Shown: one piece after another, positions 29,113-38,715 of the stretch
How positions within the stretch are numbered: position 1 is the stretch's first letter
Layout: the number at the start of each line of letters is the position of its first letter
Assembly: GCA_024235935.1 (NCBI GenBank)
Contig: JACKLL010000009.1
Location: forward strand, 104,335-168,334
DNA from: Rhodoferax sp.
Lineage (GTDB): Bacteria; Pseudomonadota; Gammaproteobacteria; Burkholderiales; Burkholderiaceae_C
Direction of reading: 5' to 3'
DNA length: 64,000 nucleotides
Translations under genes and position numbers: made by a program
Notes under the pieces: generated by a model
What the model was told of the DNA's origin: nothing
Database searches by the model: none
Seen by the model: only the letters and a program-made list of their open reading frames with translations

Positions 29113-30453
29113 TCAGCCCGCCAGCACTTCCTGCGTCACCACCTCGCCGCGCAAGGAGCGCTGCGGCGCCTCGGTGATGCGTACGTCGACCATCTGCCCG
29201 ACCAGCCGCTGCGGGCCCTTGAACACCACGGCCCGGTTGCACTCGGTACGCCCGAACAGTTCGGTGGCGTCCTTGCGCGCCATGCCCTCCACCAGCACCC
29301 GCTGCACCGTGCCATGGCGGCTGGCGCTGATGCGCCGCACGCTGTCGTCCAGCGCGGCCTGCAGCCGTTGCAGCCGCGCCAGCTTCACCGCATGCGGTGT
29401 TTCGTCCTGCAGCGCGGCCGCGGGCGTACCGGGCCGCGGGCTGAAGATGAAACTGAACGAGCTGTCGTATCCCACGTCGTCGACCAGCTTCATCAGCTTG
29501 TCGAAATCGGCATCGGTCTCGCCCGGGAATCCGACGATGAAGTCGCTGGACAAGGCCAGGTCCGGCCGGATCGCGCGCAGCTTGCGCACCGTGGACTTGT
29601 ATTCCATCGCGGTGTAGCCGCGCTTCATCGCCATCAGGATGCGGTCGGAGCCATGCTGCACCGGCAGGTGCAGATGGTTGACCAGCTTGGGCACACGGGC
29701 ATAGGCCTCGATCAATGCCGGCGTGAACTCGTTCGGATGGCTGGTGGTGTAGCGGATGCGCTCGATCCCCGGAATTTCGGCCACGTATTCGATCAGCGTC
29801 GCCAGGTCGGCCGTCTCGCCGCCCTCGCCCATCGGCGAGCGGAAGGCGTTGACATTCTGACCCAGCAGCGTGACCTCGCGCACACCCTGGTCCGCCAGGC
29901 CGGCAACCTCGACCAGCACGTCCTCGAACGGACGCGACACCTCTTCGCCGCGGGTATACGGCACGACGCAATAGCTGCAGTACTTGGAGCAGCCCTCCAT
30001 GATGCTGACGAAGGCGGTCGCGCCCTCAACCCGCGCCGGCGGCAGGTGGTCGAACTTCTCGATCTCCGGAAAGCTGATGTCGACCTGCGCCCGGTCCTGC
30101 TGTACCCGCTGGCGCAGCAACTCGGGAAGTCGATGCAGGGTCTGCGGCCCGAACACCACGTCCACATACGGCGCGCGCGCGATGATGGCCTCACCCTCCT
30201 GGCTCGCCACGCAACCGCCAACGCCGATCTGCACGCCCTTCTTCTTCAGATGGCGCACACGGCCCAGGTCGGAGAACACCTTTTCCTGGGCCTTTTCGCG
30301 CACCGAGCAGGTGTTGAACAGGATCAGGTCGGCCTCGTCGACATTTGTCGTCGACTCGTAGCCCTCGGCCGCATGCATGACGTCGACCATCTTGTCCGAG
30401 TCGTACTCGTTCATCTGGCAGCCAAAGGTCTTGATGAAAACTTTCTTGCTCAT
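29113..30453 (-). CDS. miaB: tRNA-2-methylthio-N6-dimethylallyladenosine synthase
   Basis: Radical-SAM methylthiotransferase that converts i6A37 to ms2i6A37 in tRNAs reading U-starting codons. The 446-residue protein has the MTTase domain (KTFGCQMNEYDSDKM, FNTCSVREKA, GGCVASQEG giving the first cluster Cys), the radical SAM motif CSKYCSYCVVPYTRG, and a C-terminal TRAM domain (VLVEGMARK to VRITEA). The ATG at 30453 (MSKKVFIKTFGC) is the family start. Complete and ordinary. Confidence 0.96.
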   Translation of the reverse strand: MSKKVFIKTFGCQMNEYDSDKMVDVMHAAEGYESTTNVDEADLILFNTCSVREKAQEKVFSDLGRVRHLKKKGVQIGVGGCVASQEGEAIIARAPYVDVVFGPQTLHRLPELLRQRVQQDRAQVDISFPEIEKFDHLPPARVEGATAFVSIMEGCSKYCSYCVVPYTRGEEVSRPFEDVLVEVAGLADQGVREVTLLGQNVNAFRSPMGEGGETADLATLIEYVAEIPGIERIRYTTSHPNEFTPALIEAYARVPKLVNHLHLPVQHGSDRILMAMKRGYTAMEYKSTVRKLRAIRPDLALSSDFIVGFPGETDADFDKLMKLVDDVGYDSSFSFIFSPRPGTPAAALQDETPHAVKLARLQRLQAALDDSVRRISASRHGTVQRVLVEGMARKDATELFGRTECNRAVVFKGPQRLVGQMVDVRITEAPQRSLRGEVVTQEVLAG

Positions 30454-30586
30454 GGGAGATCCAGTACCGGAAAAATCAGGGGGAAGGTCGGCGCCGCATC
30501 GGCTGCGGTCGGGCCCATCGGAATCCATGCCGTGACTGGCGCCGCCCTGCCACCAGGCTTGCGACCGGTCCACGCCGACACGCGCG

Positions 30587-31060
30587 CTATTGCTTGGGGA
30601 ACTTGGGCAGTTGGTCGAACGGCGTCTTGCCGTCGTCGACCTTGGGCTTGTCGGCGTCGGAGCCGAACACGAAATTGGTCGTGGTGTCCCAGCCCCTGGG
30701 CAATTGGTCGACCTCGGCCTGCGAGAGAATCCACACCTCACGCACCAGGCCCTGCTGCTCGAGAACGTAGTTCACCGCATATTGCTGGCCGATCAGCGCG
30801 CCGGACATCAGCAGCAGATTGTTCGGGCCGCGGATGCGCACACCCGGCGAAAGCCGCATGGCCGTGCCATTGATCTGCACCTCGGGAGGCGCCGTCACCG
30901 TCATCACGCCACGTTTGACGTTGGCCGGAAACTGGCGCGACGCCACCGCCTGCGCGTGCGCAGCGGTCGCCAGCAGCAGTGTGCCGATCAGCGCAGACAA
31001 CATCCATGCTGTCGCGCGACGCAAGGCGCCGACGGTGAAAAGATTGAAACAGCGGGTCAT
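30587..31060 (-). CDS. Secreted protein of unknown function
   Basis: A 157-residue protein with a signal peptide (hydrophobic WMLSALIGTLLLATAAHAQA; cleavage probably after AHA). The mature part is small, with RGVMTVTAPPEVQINGTAMRLSPGVRIRG and a Pro/Lys-rich tail; no catalytic motif is seen. It lies 133 bp upstream of miaB on the same strand. I do not recognise a named family, though it looks like a conserved Burkholderiales protein. Confidence 0.75.
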   Translation of the reverse strand: MTRCFNLFTVGALRRATAWMLSALIGTLLLATAAHAQAVASRQFPANVKRGVMTVTAPPEVQINGTAMRLSPGVRIRGPNNLLLMSGALIGQQYAVNYVLEQQGLVREVWILSQAEVDQLPRGWDTTTNFVFGSDADKPKVDDGKTPFDQLPKFPKQ

Positions 31061-31150
31061 GGTTTACATCCAGGGGCTGTGGGACAAGGGGCATGCGGAC
31101 CCGGCCTGGGGCATCCCAGGATACGCGCGGGCCGGTCTCAAGCCGGAATT

Positions 31151-33028
31151 CTAGTCGCCGATGGCATCGGGCTTGTCTGCGGCCGTCGGGCGCAGCATGT
31201 CACGGGCGCGGCCGACAGGCACCATCGCAACGGCGTCGCCAGCCGCCTCGACCTGTGACTCCACCGAGGTGTCGATCTTGCACGGGCCGAAAATGCGCAC
31301 CTTGCAGGTGCTGCAGATGGCCTTGTCCAGCCGGGGGAAGATCTGGCCGATCACGTCCTCGCCGATCCGGAACTGGTTCTCGGCGCCAATCTCCGCATCG
31401 GCGCCGCAGCGGCGCATCATCTCCTGCGGCTCGTCCTTCATGTTGGCAACGTACAGGGCTCCGCCGAGTTTGCGGCGCCGACGCGCCTCCTGTGCCAGCA
31501 GATGGGCGCCCTCGAGATCGACGAAGCCGATGCCGGTACCGATCAGCAACAGACTGCGCTGCATCGGATTGCGTTCATCGACCCGGCGCAGCTCGGCCGC
31601 AACATAGTTGACCGCGCCAAAGAAGATCGGACCATTGATGCGCACGATCTTGAGCTGCGGACAATCCGGCAGGCCGGTGTCATTGGCAAACCCGGTCGGA
31701 CCATTGAGCAGCACCGGCTTCACATCCTCGATGCCCGGCTTGGCCGTGCGGTTGAGAAACAGCAGCAGCGACATCAATACGCCGATGAAGATGGCGTACT
31801 GCAGCTGCAGCGTCAGCGTTGCCACAAACGTGACCGCCATCACCACGGTTTCCTGCCGGCTGACGCGCATGACTTCAGCAATATTGCGAAAATCGATCAG
31901 ACCCCAGGCAACGATGAACAGGATGCCGGCCATGGCCGGCACCGGCAGGTAACGCGCCAGCGGCGCCAGAAACACCACGATCAGCAGCAGGAAGACCGCC
32001 GAAAACGCCGCCGCCAGTGGCGTGCGTGCGCCGGAGTCGAAGTTCAGGCCACTGCGGTTGAACGACCCGCTGGACGCATACCCCGAAAAGAACGCCCCGG
32101 CCAGGTTGGACAATCCCTGGCCGACGAACTCCTGGTTGGCGTCGATGACCTGGCCCGATTTCACCGCAATCGCCCGCGCCACCGAGATCGCCTCGGTCAG
32201 GGACAGCAGCGTGACAGCGATCGCCACCGGCGCCAGTTGCTCCAGCGCGACCGCTGACATGGGCGGGTACGACAGCGGCGGCAATCCCACGTTCAGCGCG
32301 CCGACATTGCCGATCAGGGTGCGCGCATTGCCCCATGCCAGGTCCATCAGCGCAGCCGCAACACCTCCGGCCACCATGCCCACGATCAGGTACGGCGCCT
32401 TGTGCCAGCGGCGGCGTGTCAACACACCGGCCAGCACGGTGACGCAGGCCACGGCCGTCACCCAGGGGTTGATCTGCGTGATCTGCTCCCCCAGTGCCAG
32501 CAGGATGCGATAGACCGAACTGCCGCGTGCGATGTCGATGCCGAAGAAATTCTTGATCTGGCTGGCCGCAATGAGCACGGCAGCACCGGCCGTGAAGCCC
32601 AGCACGACCGCATGCGACACGAAATTGACCAGCGTGCCCAACCGCAGCAAGCCCATGCTCAGCTTGAAAACCCCCACCAGAAAGGTCAGCGTCAGCACCA
32701 GCGCGATGTACTCGCTGCTGCCCGGGCTCGCCAGCGGACTGATGGTGGCAAACACGACGATGGAGATCGCAGTCGTCGGCCCTGACACCAGGTGCCAGGA
32801 CGAGCCCCACATGGCGGCCACGATGGCCGGCAGCATCGCCGCATACAGGCCATATTCCGGCGGCATGCCGGCAATGGTGGCAAACGCCACCGCCTGGGGC
32901 ACCAGCACCAGGCCGCCGGTCAGGCCGGCGACCGCATCGGCGCGCAAGGTGACCCGATCCACCATGTGCCACCAGCGCAAGAATGGAAAGAGCTGGAGCA
33001 GCCAGGGGGCGGAGGAACGTCGGCGCAT
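31151..33028 (-). CDS. SulP-family anion transporter with C-terminal STAS domain
   Basis: A 625-residue inner-membrane transporter for sulfate, bicarbonate or dicarboxylates. The N-terminal half has the SulP features (DAVAGLTGGLVLVPQAVAFA, YGLYAAMLPAIVAA, SGPTTAISIVVFA) and about 12-14 hydrophobic segments up to residue ~430. The cytoplasmic STAS domain follows (about 450-560, VRINGPIFFGAVNYV). Beyond the STAS domain, a ~65-residue tail carries CSTCKVRIFGPC, an unusual Cys cluster that might bind a metal. The substrate cannot be assigned. Confidence 0.88.
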   Translation of the reverse strand: MRRRSSAPWLLQLFPFLRWWHMVDRVTLRADAVAGLTGGLVLVPQAVAFATIAGMPPEYGLYAAMLPAIVAAMWGSSWHLVSGPTTAISIVVFATISPLASPGSSEYIALVLTLTFLVGVFKLSMGLLRLGTLVNFVSHAVVLGFTAGAAVLIAASQIKNFFGIDIARGSSVYRILLALGEQITQINPWVTAVACVTVLAGVLTRRRWHKAPYLIVGMVAGGVAAALMDLAWGNARTLIGNVGALNVGLPPLSYPPMSAVALEQLAPVAIAVTLLSLTEAISVARAIAVKSGQVIDANQEFVGQGLSNLAGAFFSGYASSGSFNRSGLNFDSGARTPLAAAFSAVFLLLIVVFLAPLARYLPVPAMAGILFIVAWGLIDFRNIAEVMRVSRQETVVMAVTFVATLTLQLQYAIFIGVLMSLLLFLNRTAKPGIEDVKPVLLNGPTGFANDTGLPDCPQLKIVRINGPIFFGAVNYVAAELRRVDERNPMQRSLLLIGTGIGFVDLEGAHLLAQEARRRRKLGGALYVANMKDEPQEMMRRCGADAEIGAENQFRIGEDVIGQIFPRLDKAICSTCKVRIFGPCKIDTSVESQVEAAGDAVAMVPVGRARDMLRPTAADKPDAIGD

Positions 33029-33232
33029 GGTCTCGGAGCGATTGTGGATGCGGATGCGCGGCCGGTCTGTTTCTGCGGAAACAGACCCTGGCCATCACGG
33101 CTCGAACCGATGATACGCGCGCGACCACTGCACGCAGAGCGGCAGCGGCCGCCCGGAATCAGGCTATCGGCGGTCGTCGCCGTCCGTCGCGCCTGGTGTC
33201 CCGTCGCTGGCGCCCGCGCATGCCAGGCCGCT

Positions 33233-33922
33233 TCAGAACTCGAAACCGCCCCGCCGCCGGATCTCTGCCGATGCCGGCCCTGTCAACATCGCCGCCAGGA
33301 CGCGCGCCTGCGCGGGATGGCGGGCGCCGGTACAGATGCCCAGCGTGTAGTCGGTGGCCAGCTCGAACTCGGCCGGCAGCATGGCGACCAGCTCCACACC
33401 AGCGGTACCGTTGATCTCCGTCACCTGCGTGCATCCGATCAGCCCGGGCGCGTCACAGGCGGCCATCTCCCGCATCGCCGTCTCGCCGTTCGGGTACTGC
33501 CGCAGCACCGGCACGAGCTCCTGGTCCAGGCCCAGCTTGCGCAGCACCGCCATGAAGTGCCGACCGGCCGTGGACTTCTCGGCGTCGGGAAAGTAGACGC
33601 CCTTGGCGCTGCGCAGGGCCGTGCGCAGTTCATCGGCATTGGCAAGCGCTCGCAGTGGCTCCCCACTGCGCAGGGCAATGCCGGTCCGCACCCGCCCCAG
33701 CGACTGCGCCGAACCCGCCACGACATGGCCGGAGCGGATCAGGTCGTCGATCAGCGGCGCCGTCAGGATCACCAAGTCGCAGGGCGCACCGGCCAGCAAT
33801 TGGTCGCGCATCATGCCCACGGCGCTGAACGTGCCATCGATGCCGGCACCGGTTTCGCGCGTGAAGGCCTCCTGCATCGCCTTCACGAGGGCCGCAGCCG
33901 CGCCACCACTCAAGATATTCAT
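33233..33922 (-). CDS. ModA-like substrate-binding protein without signal peptide
   Basis: A 229-residue protein with the periplasmic type II binding fold of molybdate-binding ModA (LSGGAAAALVKAMQEAFTRETG, CDLVILTAPLIDDLI, GIALRSG, PNGETAMREM). It has no N-terminal hydrophobic segment, so it should stay in the cytoplasm. The ATG at 33922 follows GGAGAAAAGA and is preferred over an ATG at 33934. It is the last gene after the two hydroxylase subunits, 49 bp from the large one. A role in molybdenum cofactor delivery or as a ligand sensor is possible; neither is shown. Confidence 0.75.
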   Translation of the reverse strand: MNILSGGAAAALVKAMQEAFTRETGAGIDGTFSAVGMMRDQLLAGAPCDLVILTAPLIDDLIRSGHVVAGSAQSLGRVRTGIALRSGEPLRALANADELRTALRSAKGVYFPDAEKSTAGRHFMAVLRKLGLDQELVPVLRQYPNGETAMREMAACDAPGLIGCTQVTEINGTAGVELVAMLPAEFELATDYTLGICTGARHPAQARVLAAMLTGPASAEIRRRGGFEF

Positions 33923-33970
33923 TCTTTTCTCCATCGGATTGCTTGTTTCGAAAATCGGCGGGCTTGCAAG

Positions 33971-36151
33971 TCATCCGTCCGCCTGCGCCAGTGCCTGCTG
34001 CATCAGTCGTTCGGCTGTGAACGGCATGCTGCGCATCCGGATGCCGGTGGCGTCGGCAATCGCATTGGCGATGGCACCAGCCACGGGGCCGGCCGTGCAC
34101 TCGCCGGCGCCCACCGAAGCATGGTCGGGGCGCTCCAGCAACGCGATCTGCACCTGTGGCACATCGCGGAACCGCAGGATGGGATAGCTTTCCCAGTCGG
34201 TGGACCGTATGCCGCTGGGGTCGAACTGCGCCGCCTCGCACAAGGTCCAGCTGGCGGCCTGGATGGCGCCGCCCTCGAGCTGGTTGCGTGCGCCATCGGG
34301 ATGCACCACCCGCCCCATGTCGGCGGCGATCCAGATCCGCTGCAGCCGGACCGATGCCTGCACCACCAGCTCGACCACCACCGCGCAATAGGCTCCGGTG
34401 TTCTTGTAGCGCGCATAGGCCAGGCCGCGGCCCCAGCCCTCGGTCGCCGGGCGCGACCCGCCCCAGTCTGCCAAGCGCGCCACCTCGGTGAGGACGGCCA
34501 CGGCGCGCGCGTCCTCGGCACGCTGCAGCTGTGCGAGACGAAAGGCCAGCGGGTCCATCGACTGCTGCGCGGCGATCTCGTCCATGAACGACTCGGCGGC
34601 AAACACATTGGCATGGGCGCCCAGCGCCCGCAAGGCGGAGACCCGCAGCGGCATGGCCAGCACACGGTGGTTCAGCACCCGCAGCGACGCAATATCGTAG
34701 GGCGGCACCGCATTGCGCTGCGACCCGCCACCCGCGGCCAGTGCCGCATTGACGGCCAGCGGAACCGGGAATGGCGACGCAGTCTGCCAGGCGCCCAGCA
34801 GCGACGGTGTCGCGCCACGTCCGGGCCGGGTGCCATGCCCCTGACTCCACACGTCCTGCTGCCACGACTGCAGCACCCCATCGGGCCCGACACGGGCCTC
34901 GATCGCCACCGCCATGGCCGGCCCCATCGGCGCCTGGCCCATCTCGTCGGCACGCGACCACAGCGCACGCACCGGCCGTCCGAGAGCCGCACGGGCCAGC
35001 CAGGCCGCATCGAAGGCCACGTCGTCGGCGCCGTTGTGGCCGTAACAGCCGGCACCTTCGGCGTGCGACACCTGCACCTGCGCCTCTCGCACACCAAAGG
35101 CCAGCGCCAAATCACGCCGCAGATTGAAGATGCCCTGGCTGTGGCTCCAGACGGCCAGATCCTGCCCACCGCCGGTCCACTGCCCGATCGCACAACACAG
35201 CCCGACCGAGGCATGCTGCAGATAGGCGCGGTCATATTCGGCGCGGTACAAGGTTCCGCGCTCCGTTCCATCGGAGACGCCGCCATCGGCGCGCTCCAGC
35301 ACCACGCTGCTCTCCAGCGGTTGCGACTTCAGCCACGCGACCACGCCGTCCGCTGTCGGCACGTCGGCACGCCCCGACCACAGGCCGTCCGACGCCTCGG
35401 CCCTGGCCACCTGCCGCGCGGCCCGCGCCAGTGCGTACTCCGACAGCGCAATGACGCCGATCAGCACGCCGTCGCACGGCACGGCCAGGATCCCGTCACT
35501 GGTGCGCAGCCGCTCGACCAGCCGCTGCGCGGCGGTCGGGTCCAGTTCCGCCGTCAGCGTGCGCGGACGAAACACCCGGCCATGGCACATGCCTGGCAGC
35601 TCCATGTCTTGGATGAACGTGAACTCGCCAAACACCTTGGCCGCAATGTCCGGGCGCTGGCTGTCGCGATGGCATGCGGCTGCATCCTGCGCCATGCGGC
35701 CATGGGCGGGATCGATGGCCCCGGCCAGCATCTGCGCGTCGACCAGGGCAGCATAGTCCACAGCAAGCCCCTGCCCGTCGACGCGAAACACACCTTCGGC
35801 CAAAGTGACGGCGTCCGGCGCCACGCCATGGCGCAGCGCCAGTGTGTGGCGGCAGGTCTCGCGCATGTGGGCCGCCGCGCAGCGCAGCGCGGCGCCGGAA
35901 TGCTGCACCGACAGGCTGCCCGAGGTGACGGCCTCGTCCGGGCTGCAGCGGGTGCTGGCGGGCTGCATCTCGATGCGCTGCGGCGGCAGGCACAGTTCCT
36001 CGGCAACGATCAGGCGCAGCGCATGCGAGATGCCCTGACCGATGTCGACCTTGCCCGAGTACGCACGCACCCCGCCATCGGTCCCGATATCCAGCCATTG
36101 GCCCAGCCGCGGGTGGGCCTTGACCGCGTCCGGCAATGAAGCAGGATCCAT
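33971..36151 (-). CDS. Molybdopterin-binding large subunit of a xanthine-oxidase-family hydroxylase
   Basis: A 726-residue subunit related to isoquinoline 1-oxidoreductase IorB and nicotinate dehydrogenase NdhB. It would hydroxylate a heterocycle or aldehyde using water and pass electrons to the 2Fe-2S subunit. Visible cofactor-binding blocks include SGKVDIGQGISHALRLIVAEEL, HNGADDVAFDAAWLARA and VGAGECTAGPVAGAIANAI with the likely catalytic Glu near the C-terminus. The ATG at 36151, behind AGAGGG and 10 bp after the small-subunit stop, is preferred to an upstream TTG. Many residues differ from the xanthine dehydrogenases, so substrate assignment is open. Confidence 0.85.
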   Translation of the reverse strand: MDPASLPDAVKAHPRLGQWLDIGTDGGVRAYSGKVDIGQGISHALRLIVAEELCLPPQRIEMQPASTRCSPDEAVTSGSLSVQHSGAALRCAAAHMRETCRHTLALRHGVAPDAVTLAEGVFRVDGQGLAVDYAALVDAQMLAGAIDPAHGRMAQDAAACHRDSQRPDIAAKVFGEFTFIQDMELPGMCHGRVFRPRTLTAELDPTAAQRLVERLRTSDGILAVPCDGVLIGVIALSEYALARAARQVARAEASDGLWSGRADVPTADGVVAWLKSQPLESSVVLERADGGVSDGTERGTLYRAEYDRAYLQHASVGLCCAIGQWTGGGQDLAVWSHSQGIFNLRRDLALAFGVREAQVQVSHAEGAGCYGHNGADDVAFDAAWLARAALGRPVRALWSRADEMGQAPMGPAMAVAIEARVGPDGVLQSWQQDVWSQGHGTRPGRGATPSLLGAWQTASPFPVPLAVNAALAAGGGSQRNAVPPYDIASLRVLNHRVLAMPLRVSALRALGAHANVFAAESFMDEIAAQQSMDPLAFRLAQLQRAEDARAVAVLTEVARLADWGGSRPATEGWGRGLAYARYKNTGAYCAVVVELVVQASVRLQRIWIAADMGRVVHPDGARNQLEGGAIQAASWTLCEAAQFDPSGIRSTDWESYPILRFRDVPQVQIALLERPDHASVGAGECTAGPVAGAIANAIADATGIRMRSMPFTAERLMQQALAQADG

Positions 36152-36161
36152 CGGCACCCTC

Positions 36162-36620
36162 TCAGCCGGCGGCACGCGCAACGGCCTGCACCACGCGGTT
36201 GTGAATGCCGCAGCGGCACAGGTTGTCGTCGAGCGCCCGCCGGATATCGTCTTGCGAAGGATGCGGATTGCGCCTGAGCAAGGCCGCTGCCGTCATGATC
36301 ATGCCGCTGGTACAGAAGCCGCACTGCATCGCCTGCACCTCGAAGAAGGCCGTCTGCAGCGGATGCGGCGCCGCGCGCGTGCCCAGGCCTTCGAGCGTGG
36401 TGACATGCTGGCCGGCGACGGCCTCCATCGGGGTGTCGCAGGCCGCAACGGCGCGGTCGCCGAGCAGGACCTTGCAGGCGCCGCACTGTCCGAGTCCGCA
36501 TCCCAGGCGCGTGGCCTTGAGGCCGCAGGTGCTGCGCAGGCAGTCGAGCAAGGACTGGTCGTGCGGCGCCTGAACCGTGACGTCCTGCCCGTTCAGATGA
36601 AAACGGATCGCCTGCGCCAT
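36162..36620 (-). CDS. 2Fe-2S small subunit of the molybdenum hydroxylase
   Basis: A 152-residue ferredoxin-like electron-transfer subunit. The plant-type cluster is bound by Cys41, Cys46, Cys49 and Cys61 (GCGLGQCGACK then AAC), and the second, four-helix cluster by Cys100, Cys103, Cys135 and Cys137 (CGFC and CRC). All eight Cys are present. It is the gene immediately upstream of the large subunit, as in IorA/IorB and NdhS/NdhL systems. No FAD subunit is adjacent, so a cytochrome or other acceptor would take the electrons, as in the IorAB type. Confidence 0.93.
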   Translation of the reverse strand: MAQAIRFHLNGQDVTVQAPHDQSLLDCLRSTCGLKATRLGCGLGQCGACKVLLGDRAVAACDTPMEAVAGQHVTTLEGLGTRAAPHPLQTAFFEVQAMQCGFCTSGMIMTAAALLRRNPHPSQDDIRRALDDNLCRCGIHNRVVQAVARAAG

Positions 36621-36630
36621 GGCCAGCGTA

Positions 36631-37608
36631 TCAATCCGGCTTGATATTGGCCGCTTTGACGATCGTCGCCCACTTGGCGATGTCGGCCGTCAGGTACTGG
36701 TCGAATTCGCCTGGCGACATCGACATCGGAACCGCACCCTGCTTGGCCCACAAGGCCTTCACGTCCGGCTGCGCCACGATCTTGCGTACGGCCGTATTCA
36801 GCCGATTGACCACGTCGGTGGGCGTACCCTTGGGTGCCATCAGGCCGAGCCAGATCGTGGCCTCGTATTTGGGCACGCCCGCCTCTGCAACCGTGGGCAT
36901 GTCCGGCAGGTTGGCCGAACGCGTCAGGCCGGTGCTGGCGAGCGCGCGCACCTTGCCCTGGCGCGAATAGTCGGCCATCGTGGTCTCGGCGTCGAACATC
37001 ACATCGACCTGGCCGCCCAGGATGTCGGTTCGTGCGCCGGAACTGCCTTTGTAGGGCACATGGGTCATGTCGATGCCGGCCATGTACTTGAACAGCTCAC
37101 CGGCCATGTGGTAAGGCGTTCCATTGCCGGACGAGGCGTAGTTGAGCTTGCCCGGATGGGCCTTGGCGTACTGGATCAGTTCGCCCACGCTCTTGATCTG
37201 CACCGCCGGATGGACGACCAGCAGCAGCCCGGAGGAATTCACCGGCGCAATCGCGGTGAAGTCCTTCATCAGCGCGAACGGCTTGTTGTTCAGCAGCGAT
37301 TCGTTCACCGTGTGGGTGTTGGACATCATCAGCAGGGTGTAGCCGTCAGCCGGGGACTTGGCCACCACGTCGGTACCGATGACCGAGCCGGCGCCGGGTT
37401 TGTTGTCGATGATGAAGGACTGCTTGAGTTCGTCCTGCAAGCGCTGCGCGATGAAGCGCGCGTAGTTGTCGGCCGGGCCGCCGGCGGCAAAGGGCACGAC
37501 GATCCTGACCGTGCGGTTGGGATAGTCCTGCGCAGAGGCCCCGCCGGCAGCGAGGCATGCCGTGGCGAACGCGACGGCGAGCTTGAGAAATCCGAAGGTC
37601 TGTTTCAT
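36631..37608 (-). CDS. Bug/TctC-family periplasmic solute-binding protein
   Basis: A 325-residue tripartite-tricarboxylate-transporter receptor. It has a signal peptide (MKQTFGFLKLAVAFATACLA, cleavage at GASA), then the family signatures YPNRTVRIVVPFAAGGPADN, IIDNKPGAGSVIGTDVVAKSP, PADGYTLLM and the terminal helical part. No TctA/TctB membrane genes lie nearby, which is usual for the many orphan Bug proteins of Bordetella relatives. It is co-oriented with the hydroxylase and a second Bug gene, and probably captures the substrate of that pathway. Confidence 0.9.
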   Translation of the reverse strand: MKQTFGFLKLAVAFATACLAAGGASAQDYPNRTVRIVVPFAAGGPADNYARFIAQRLQDELKQSFIIDNKPGAGSVIGTDVVAKSPADGYTLLMMSNTHTVNESLLNNKPFALMKDFTAIAPVNSSGLLLVVHPAVQIKSVGELIQYAKAHPGKLNYASSGNGTPYHMAGELFKYMAGIDMTHVPYKGSSGARTDILGGQVDVMFDAETTMADYSRQGKVRALASTGLTRSANLPDMPTVAEAGVPKYEATIWLGLMAPKGTPTDVVNRLNTAVRKIVAQPDVKALWAKQGAVPMSMSPGEFDQYLTADIAKWATIVKAANIKPD

Positions 37609-37664
37609 GTTGAATGTCTCCTGAAAGGAAGTGGACGTCGCGTCCACGAATGGCTTGAACCGGT

Positions 37665-38645
37665 TCAGTCGACCTTGCCGATGCGCTGCACCAGCACAGC
37701 CATGCTCTTGGCATCGCCCTGCACGAAGCGGTCGAACTCCGGCGCGTCCTGGAACTGGAAGGCGGTTCCCGCGCCGGCGAGCGCCGCGACGGCGCGTGCG
37801 TCCTGGGCCGCAAAGCGCGCGGCCTGGCGCAAGGCCTCTACCGCATCTGCAGGCGTGTCAGCCGGCACGAACAGGCCGGCCCACTGCGAGTACTGCACGC
37901 CGACACCGAGCTCCTTCAGGCTGGGCACATCCGGCATCACCGCCAGGCGGCCATCGCCCCAATGCGCAAGGGCCCGCAGCTTGCCGCCCTTGATGTGCTG
38001 CAGCACGCTGGCGGGGCCCGTGGACAGCGCATCGACGTTGCCGGCCAGCAGGGCCAGCACGGCGGGGCCGGCGCCGGTGTAGGGCACATGCAGCATGAAG
38101 CTGGAGGTTGCGACCTTCAGTTGCTCCATCGGCACATGCATGGTGCCGTAATTGCCGCTGGAGCCGAACGTCACCTTGCCCGGGTTCGCCTTGACATAGG
38201 CCATGAACTCGGCATAGGTCTTCCACGGGCTGTCGGCGCGCACGACCAGCACGGTGGGATCGGCCGTGAAGCGGGCGATCGGCTTGAGCTGGTCGACCCG
38301 GAACATCTGCGACCGGTTCAGGATCTTGTCTGCCTCAGGCAACACGACCAGCGATGACAAGGCCATCAGCACGGTGTAGCCGTCGGGCTTGGCCTTGGCC
38401 ACATAGGCCATGCCGATGCCGCCACCGGCGCCGGCGCGGTTCTCCACCACCATGGGTTGCTTGAGTTGGCGCGCCATTGCTTCGGCGACCGGTCGCCCCA
38501 CGGTGTCGGCCACGCCGCCAGGCGGGAATGGCACGACCATGGTGACCGGGCGGCTCGGATAGGCATCCTGGGCCATGGCCGGTGTCGCCATGCAGGCGGC
38601 CAGCAACAGCCCCAGCATGCAAGGCAGTTTGCGTAGAAATGTCAT
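37665..38645 (-). CDS. Bug/TctC-family periplasmic solute-binding protein
   Basis: A 326-residue second receptor of the same family. It has a signal peptide (LPCMLGLLLAACMATPAMA), YPSRPVTMVVPFPPGGVADT, VVENRAGAGGGIGMAYVAKA and PDGYTVLMALS. It is clearly diverged from the neighbour at 36631, so it is not a recent duplicate. It sits between that gene and the FAH-family hydrolase, all on the minus strand with gaps of 56 and 70 bp, consistent with one operon. Ligand unknown. Confidence 0.9.
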   Translation of the reverse strand: MTFLRKLPCMLGLLLAACMATPAMAQDAYPSRPVTMVVPFPPGGVADTVGRPVAEAMARQLKQPMVVENRAGAGGGIGMAYVAKAKPDGYTVLMALSSLVVLPEADKILNRSQMFRVDQLKPIARFTADPTVLVVRADSPWKTYAEFMAYVKANPGKVTFGSSGNYGTMHVPMEQLKVATSSFMLHVPYTGAGPAVLALLAGNVDALSTGPASVLQHIKGGKLRALAHWGDGRLAVMPDVPSLKELGVGVQYSQWAGLFVPADTPADAVEALRQAARFAAQDARAVAALAGAGTAFQFQDAPEFDRFVQGDAKSMAVLVQRIGKVD

Positions 38646-38715
38646 GGTTGTCTCCTTGTCGTTGGAAAGTGGGGCCCGCCCCGGCCTCTCGCAAAGGCGG
38701 CCGGTGGCGCAGGTG

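Noticed and set aside
32792..36139. A 1,115-codon plus-strand open frame across the hydroxylase genes
   Set aside because: Composition is His/Arg/Gln-rich as in antisense frames, and it crosses three genes with clear domains on the other strand.
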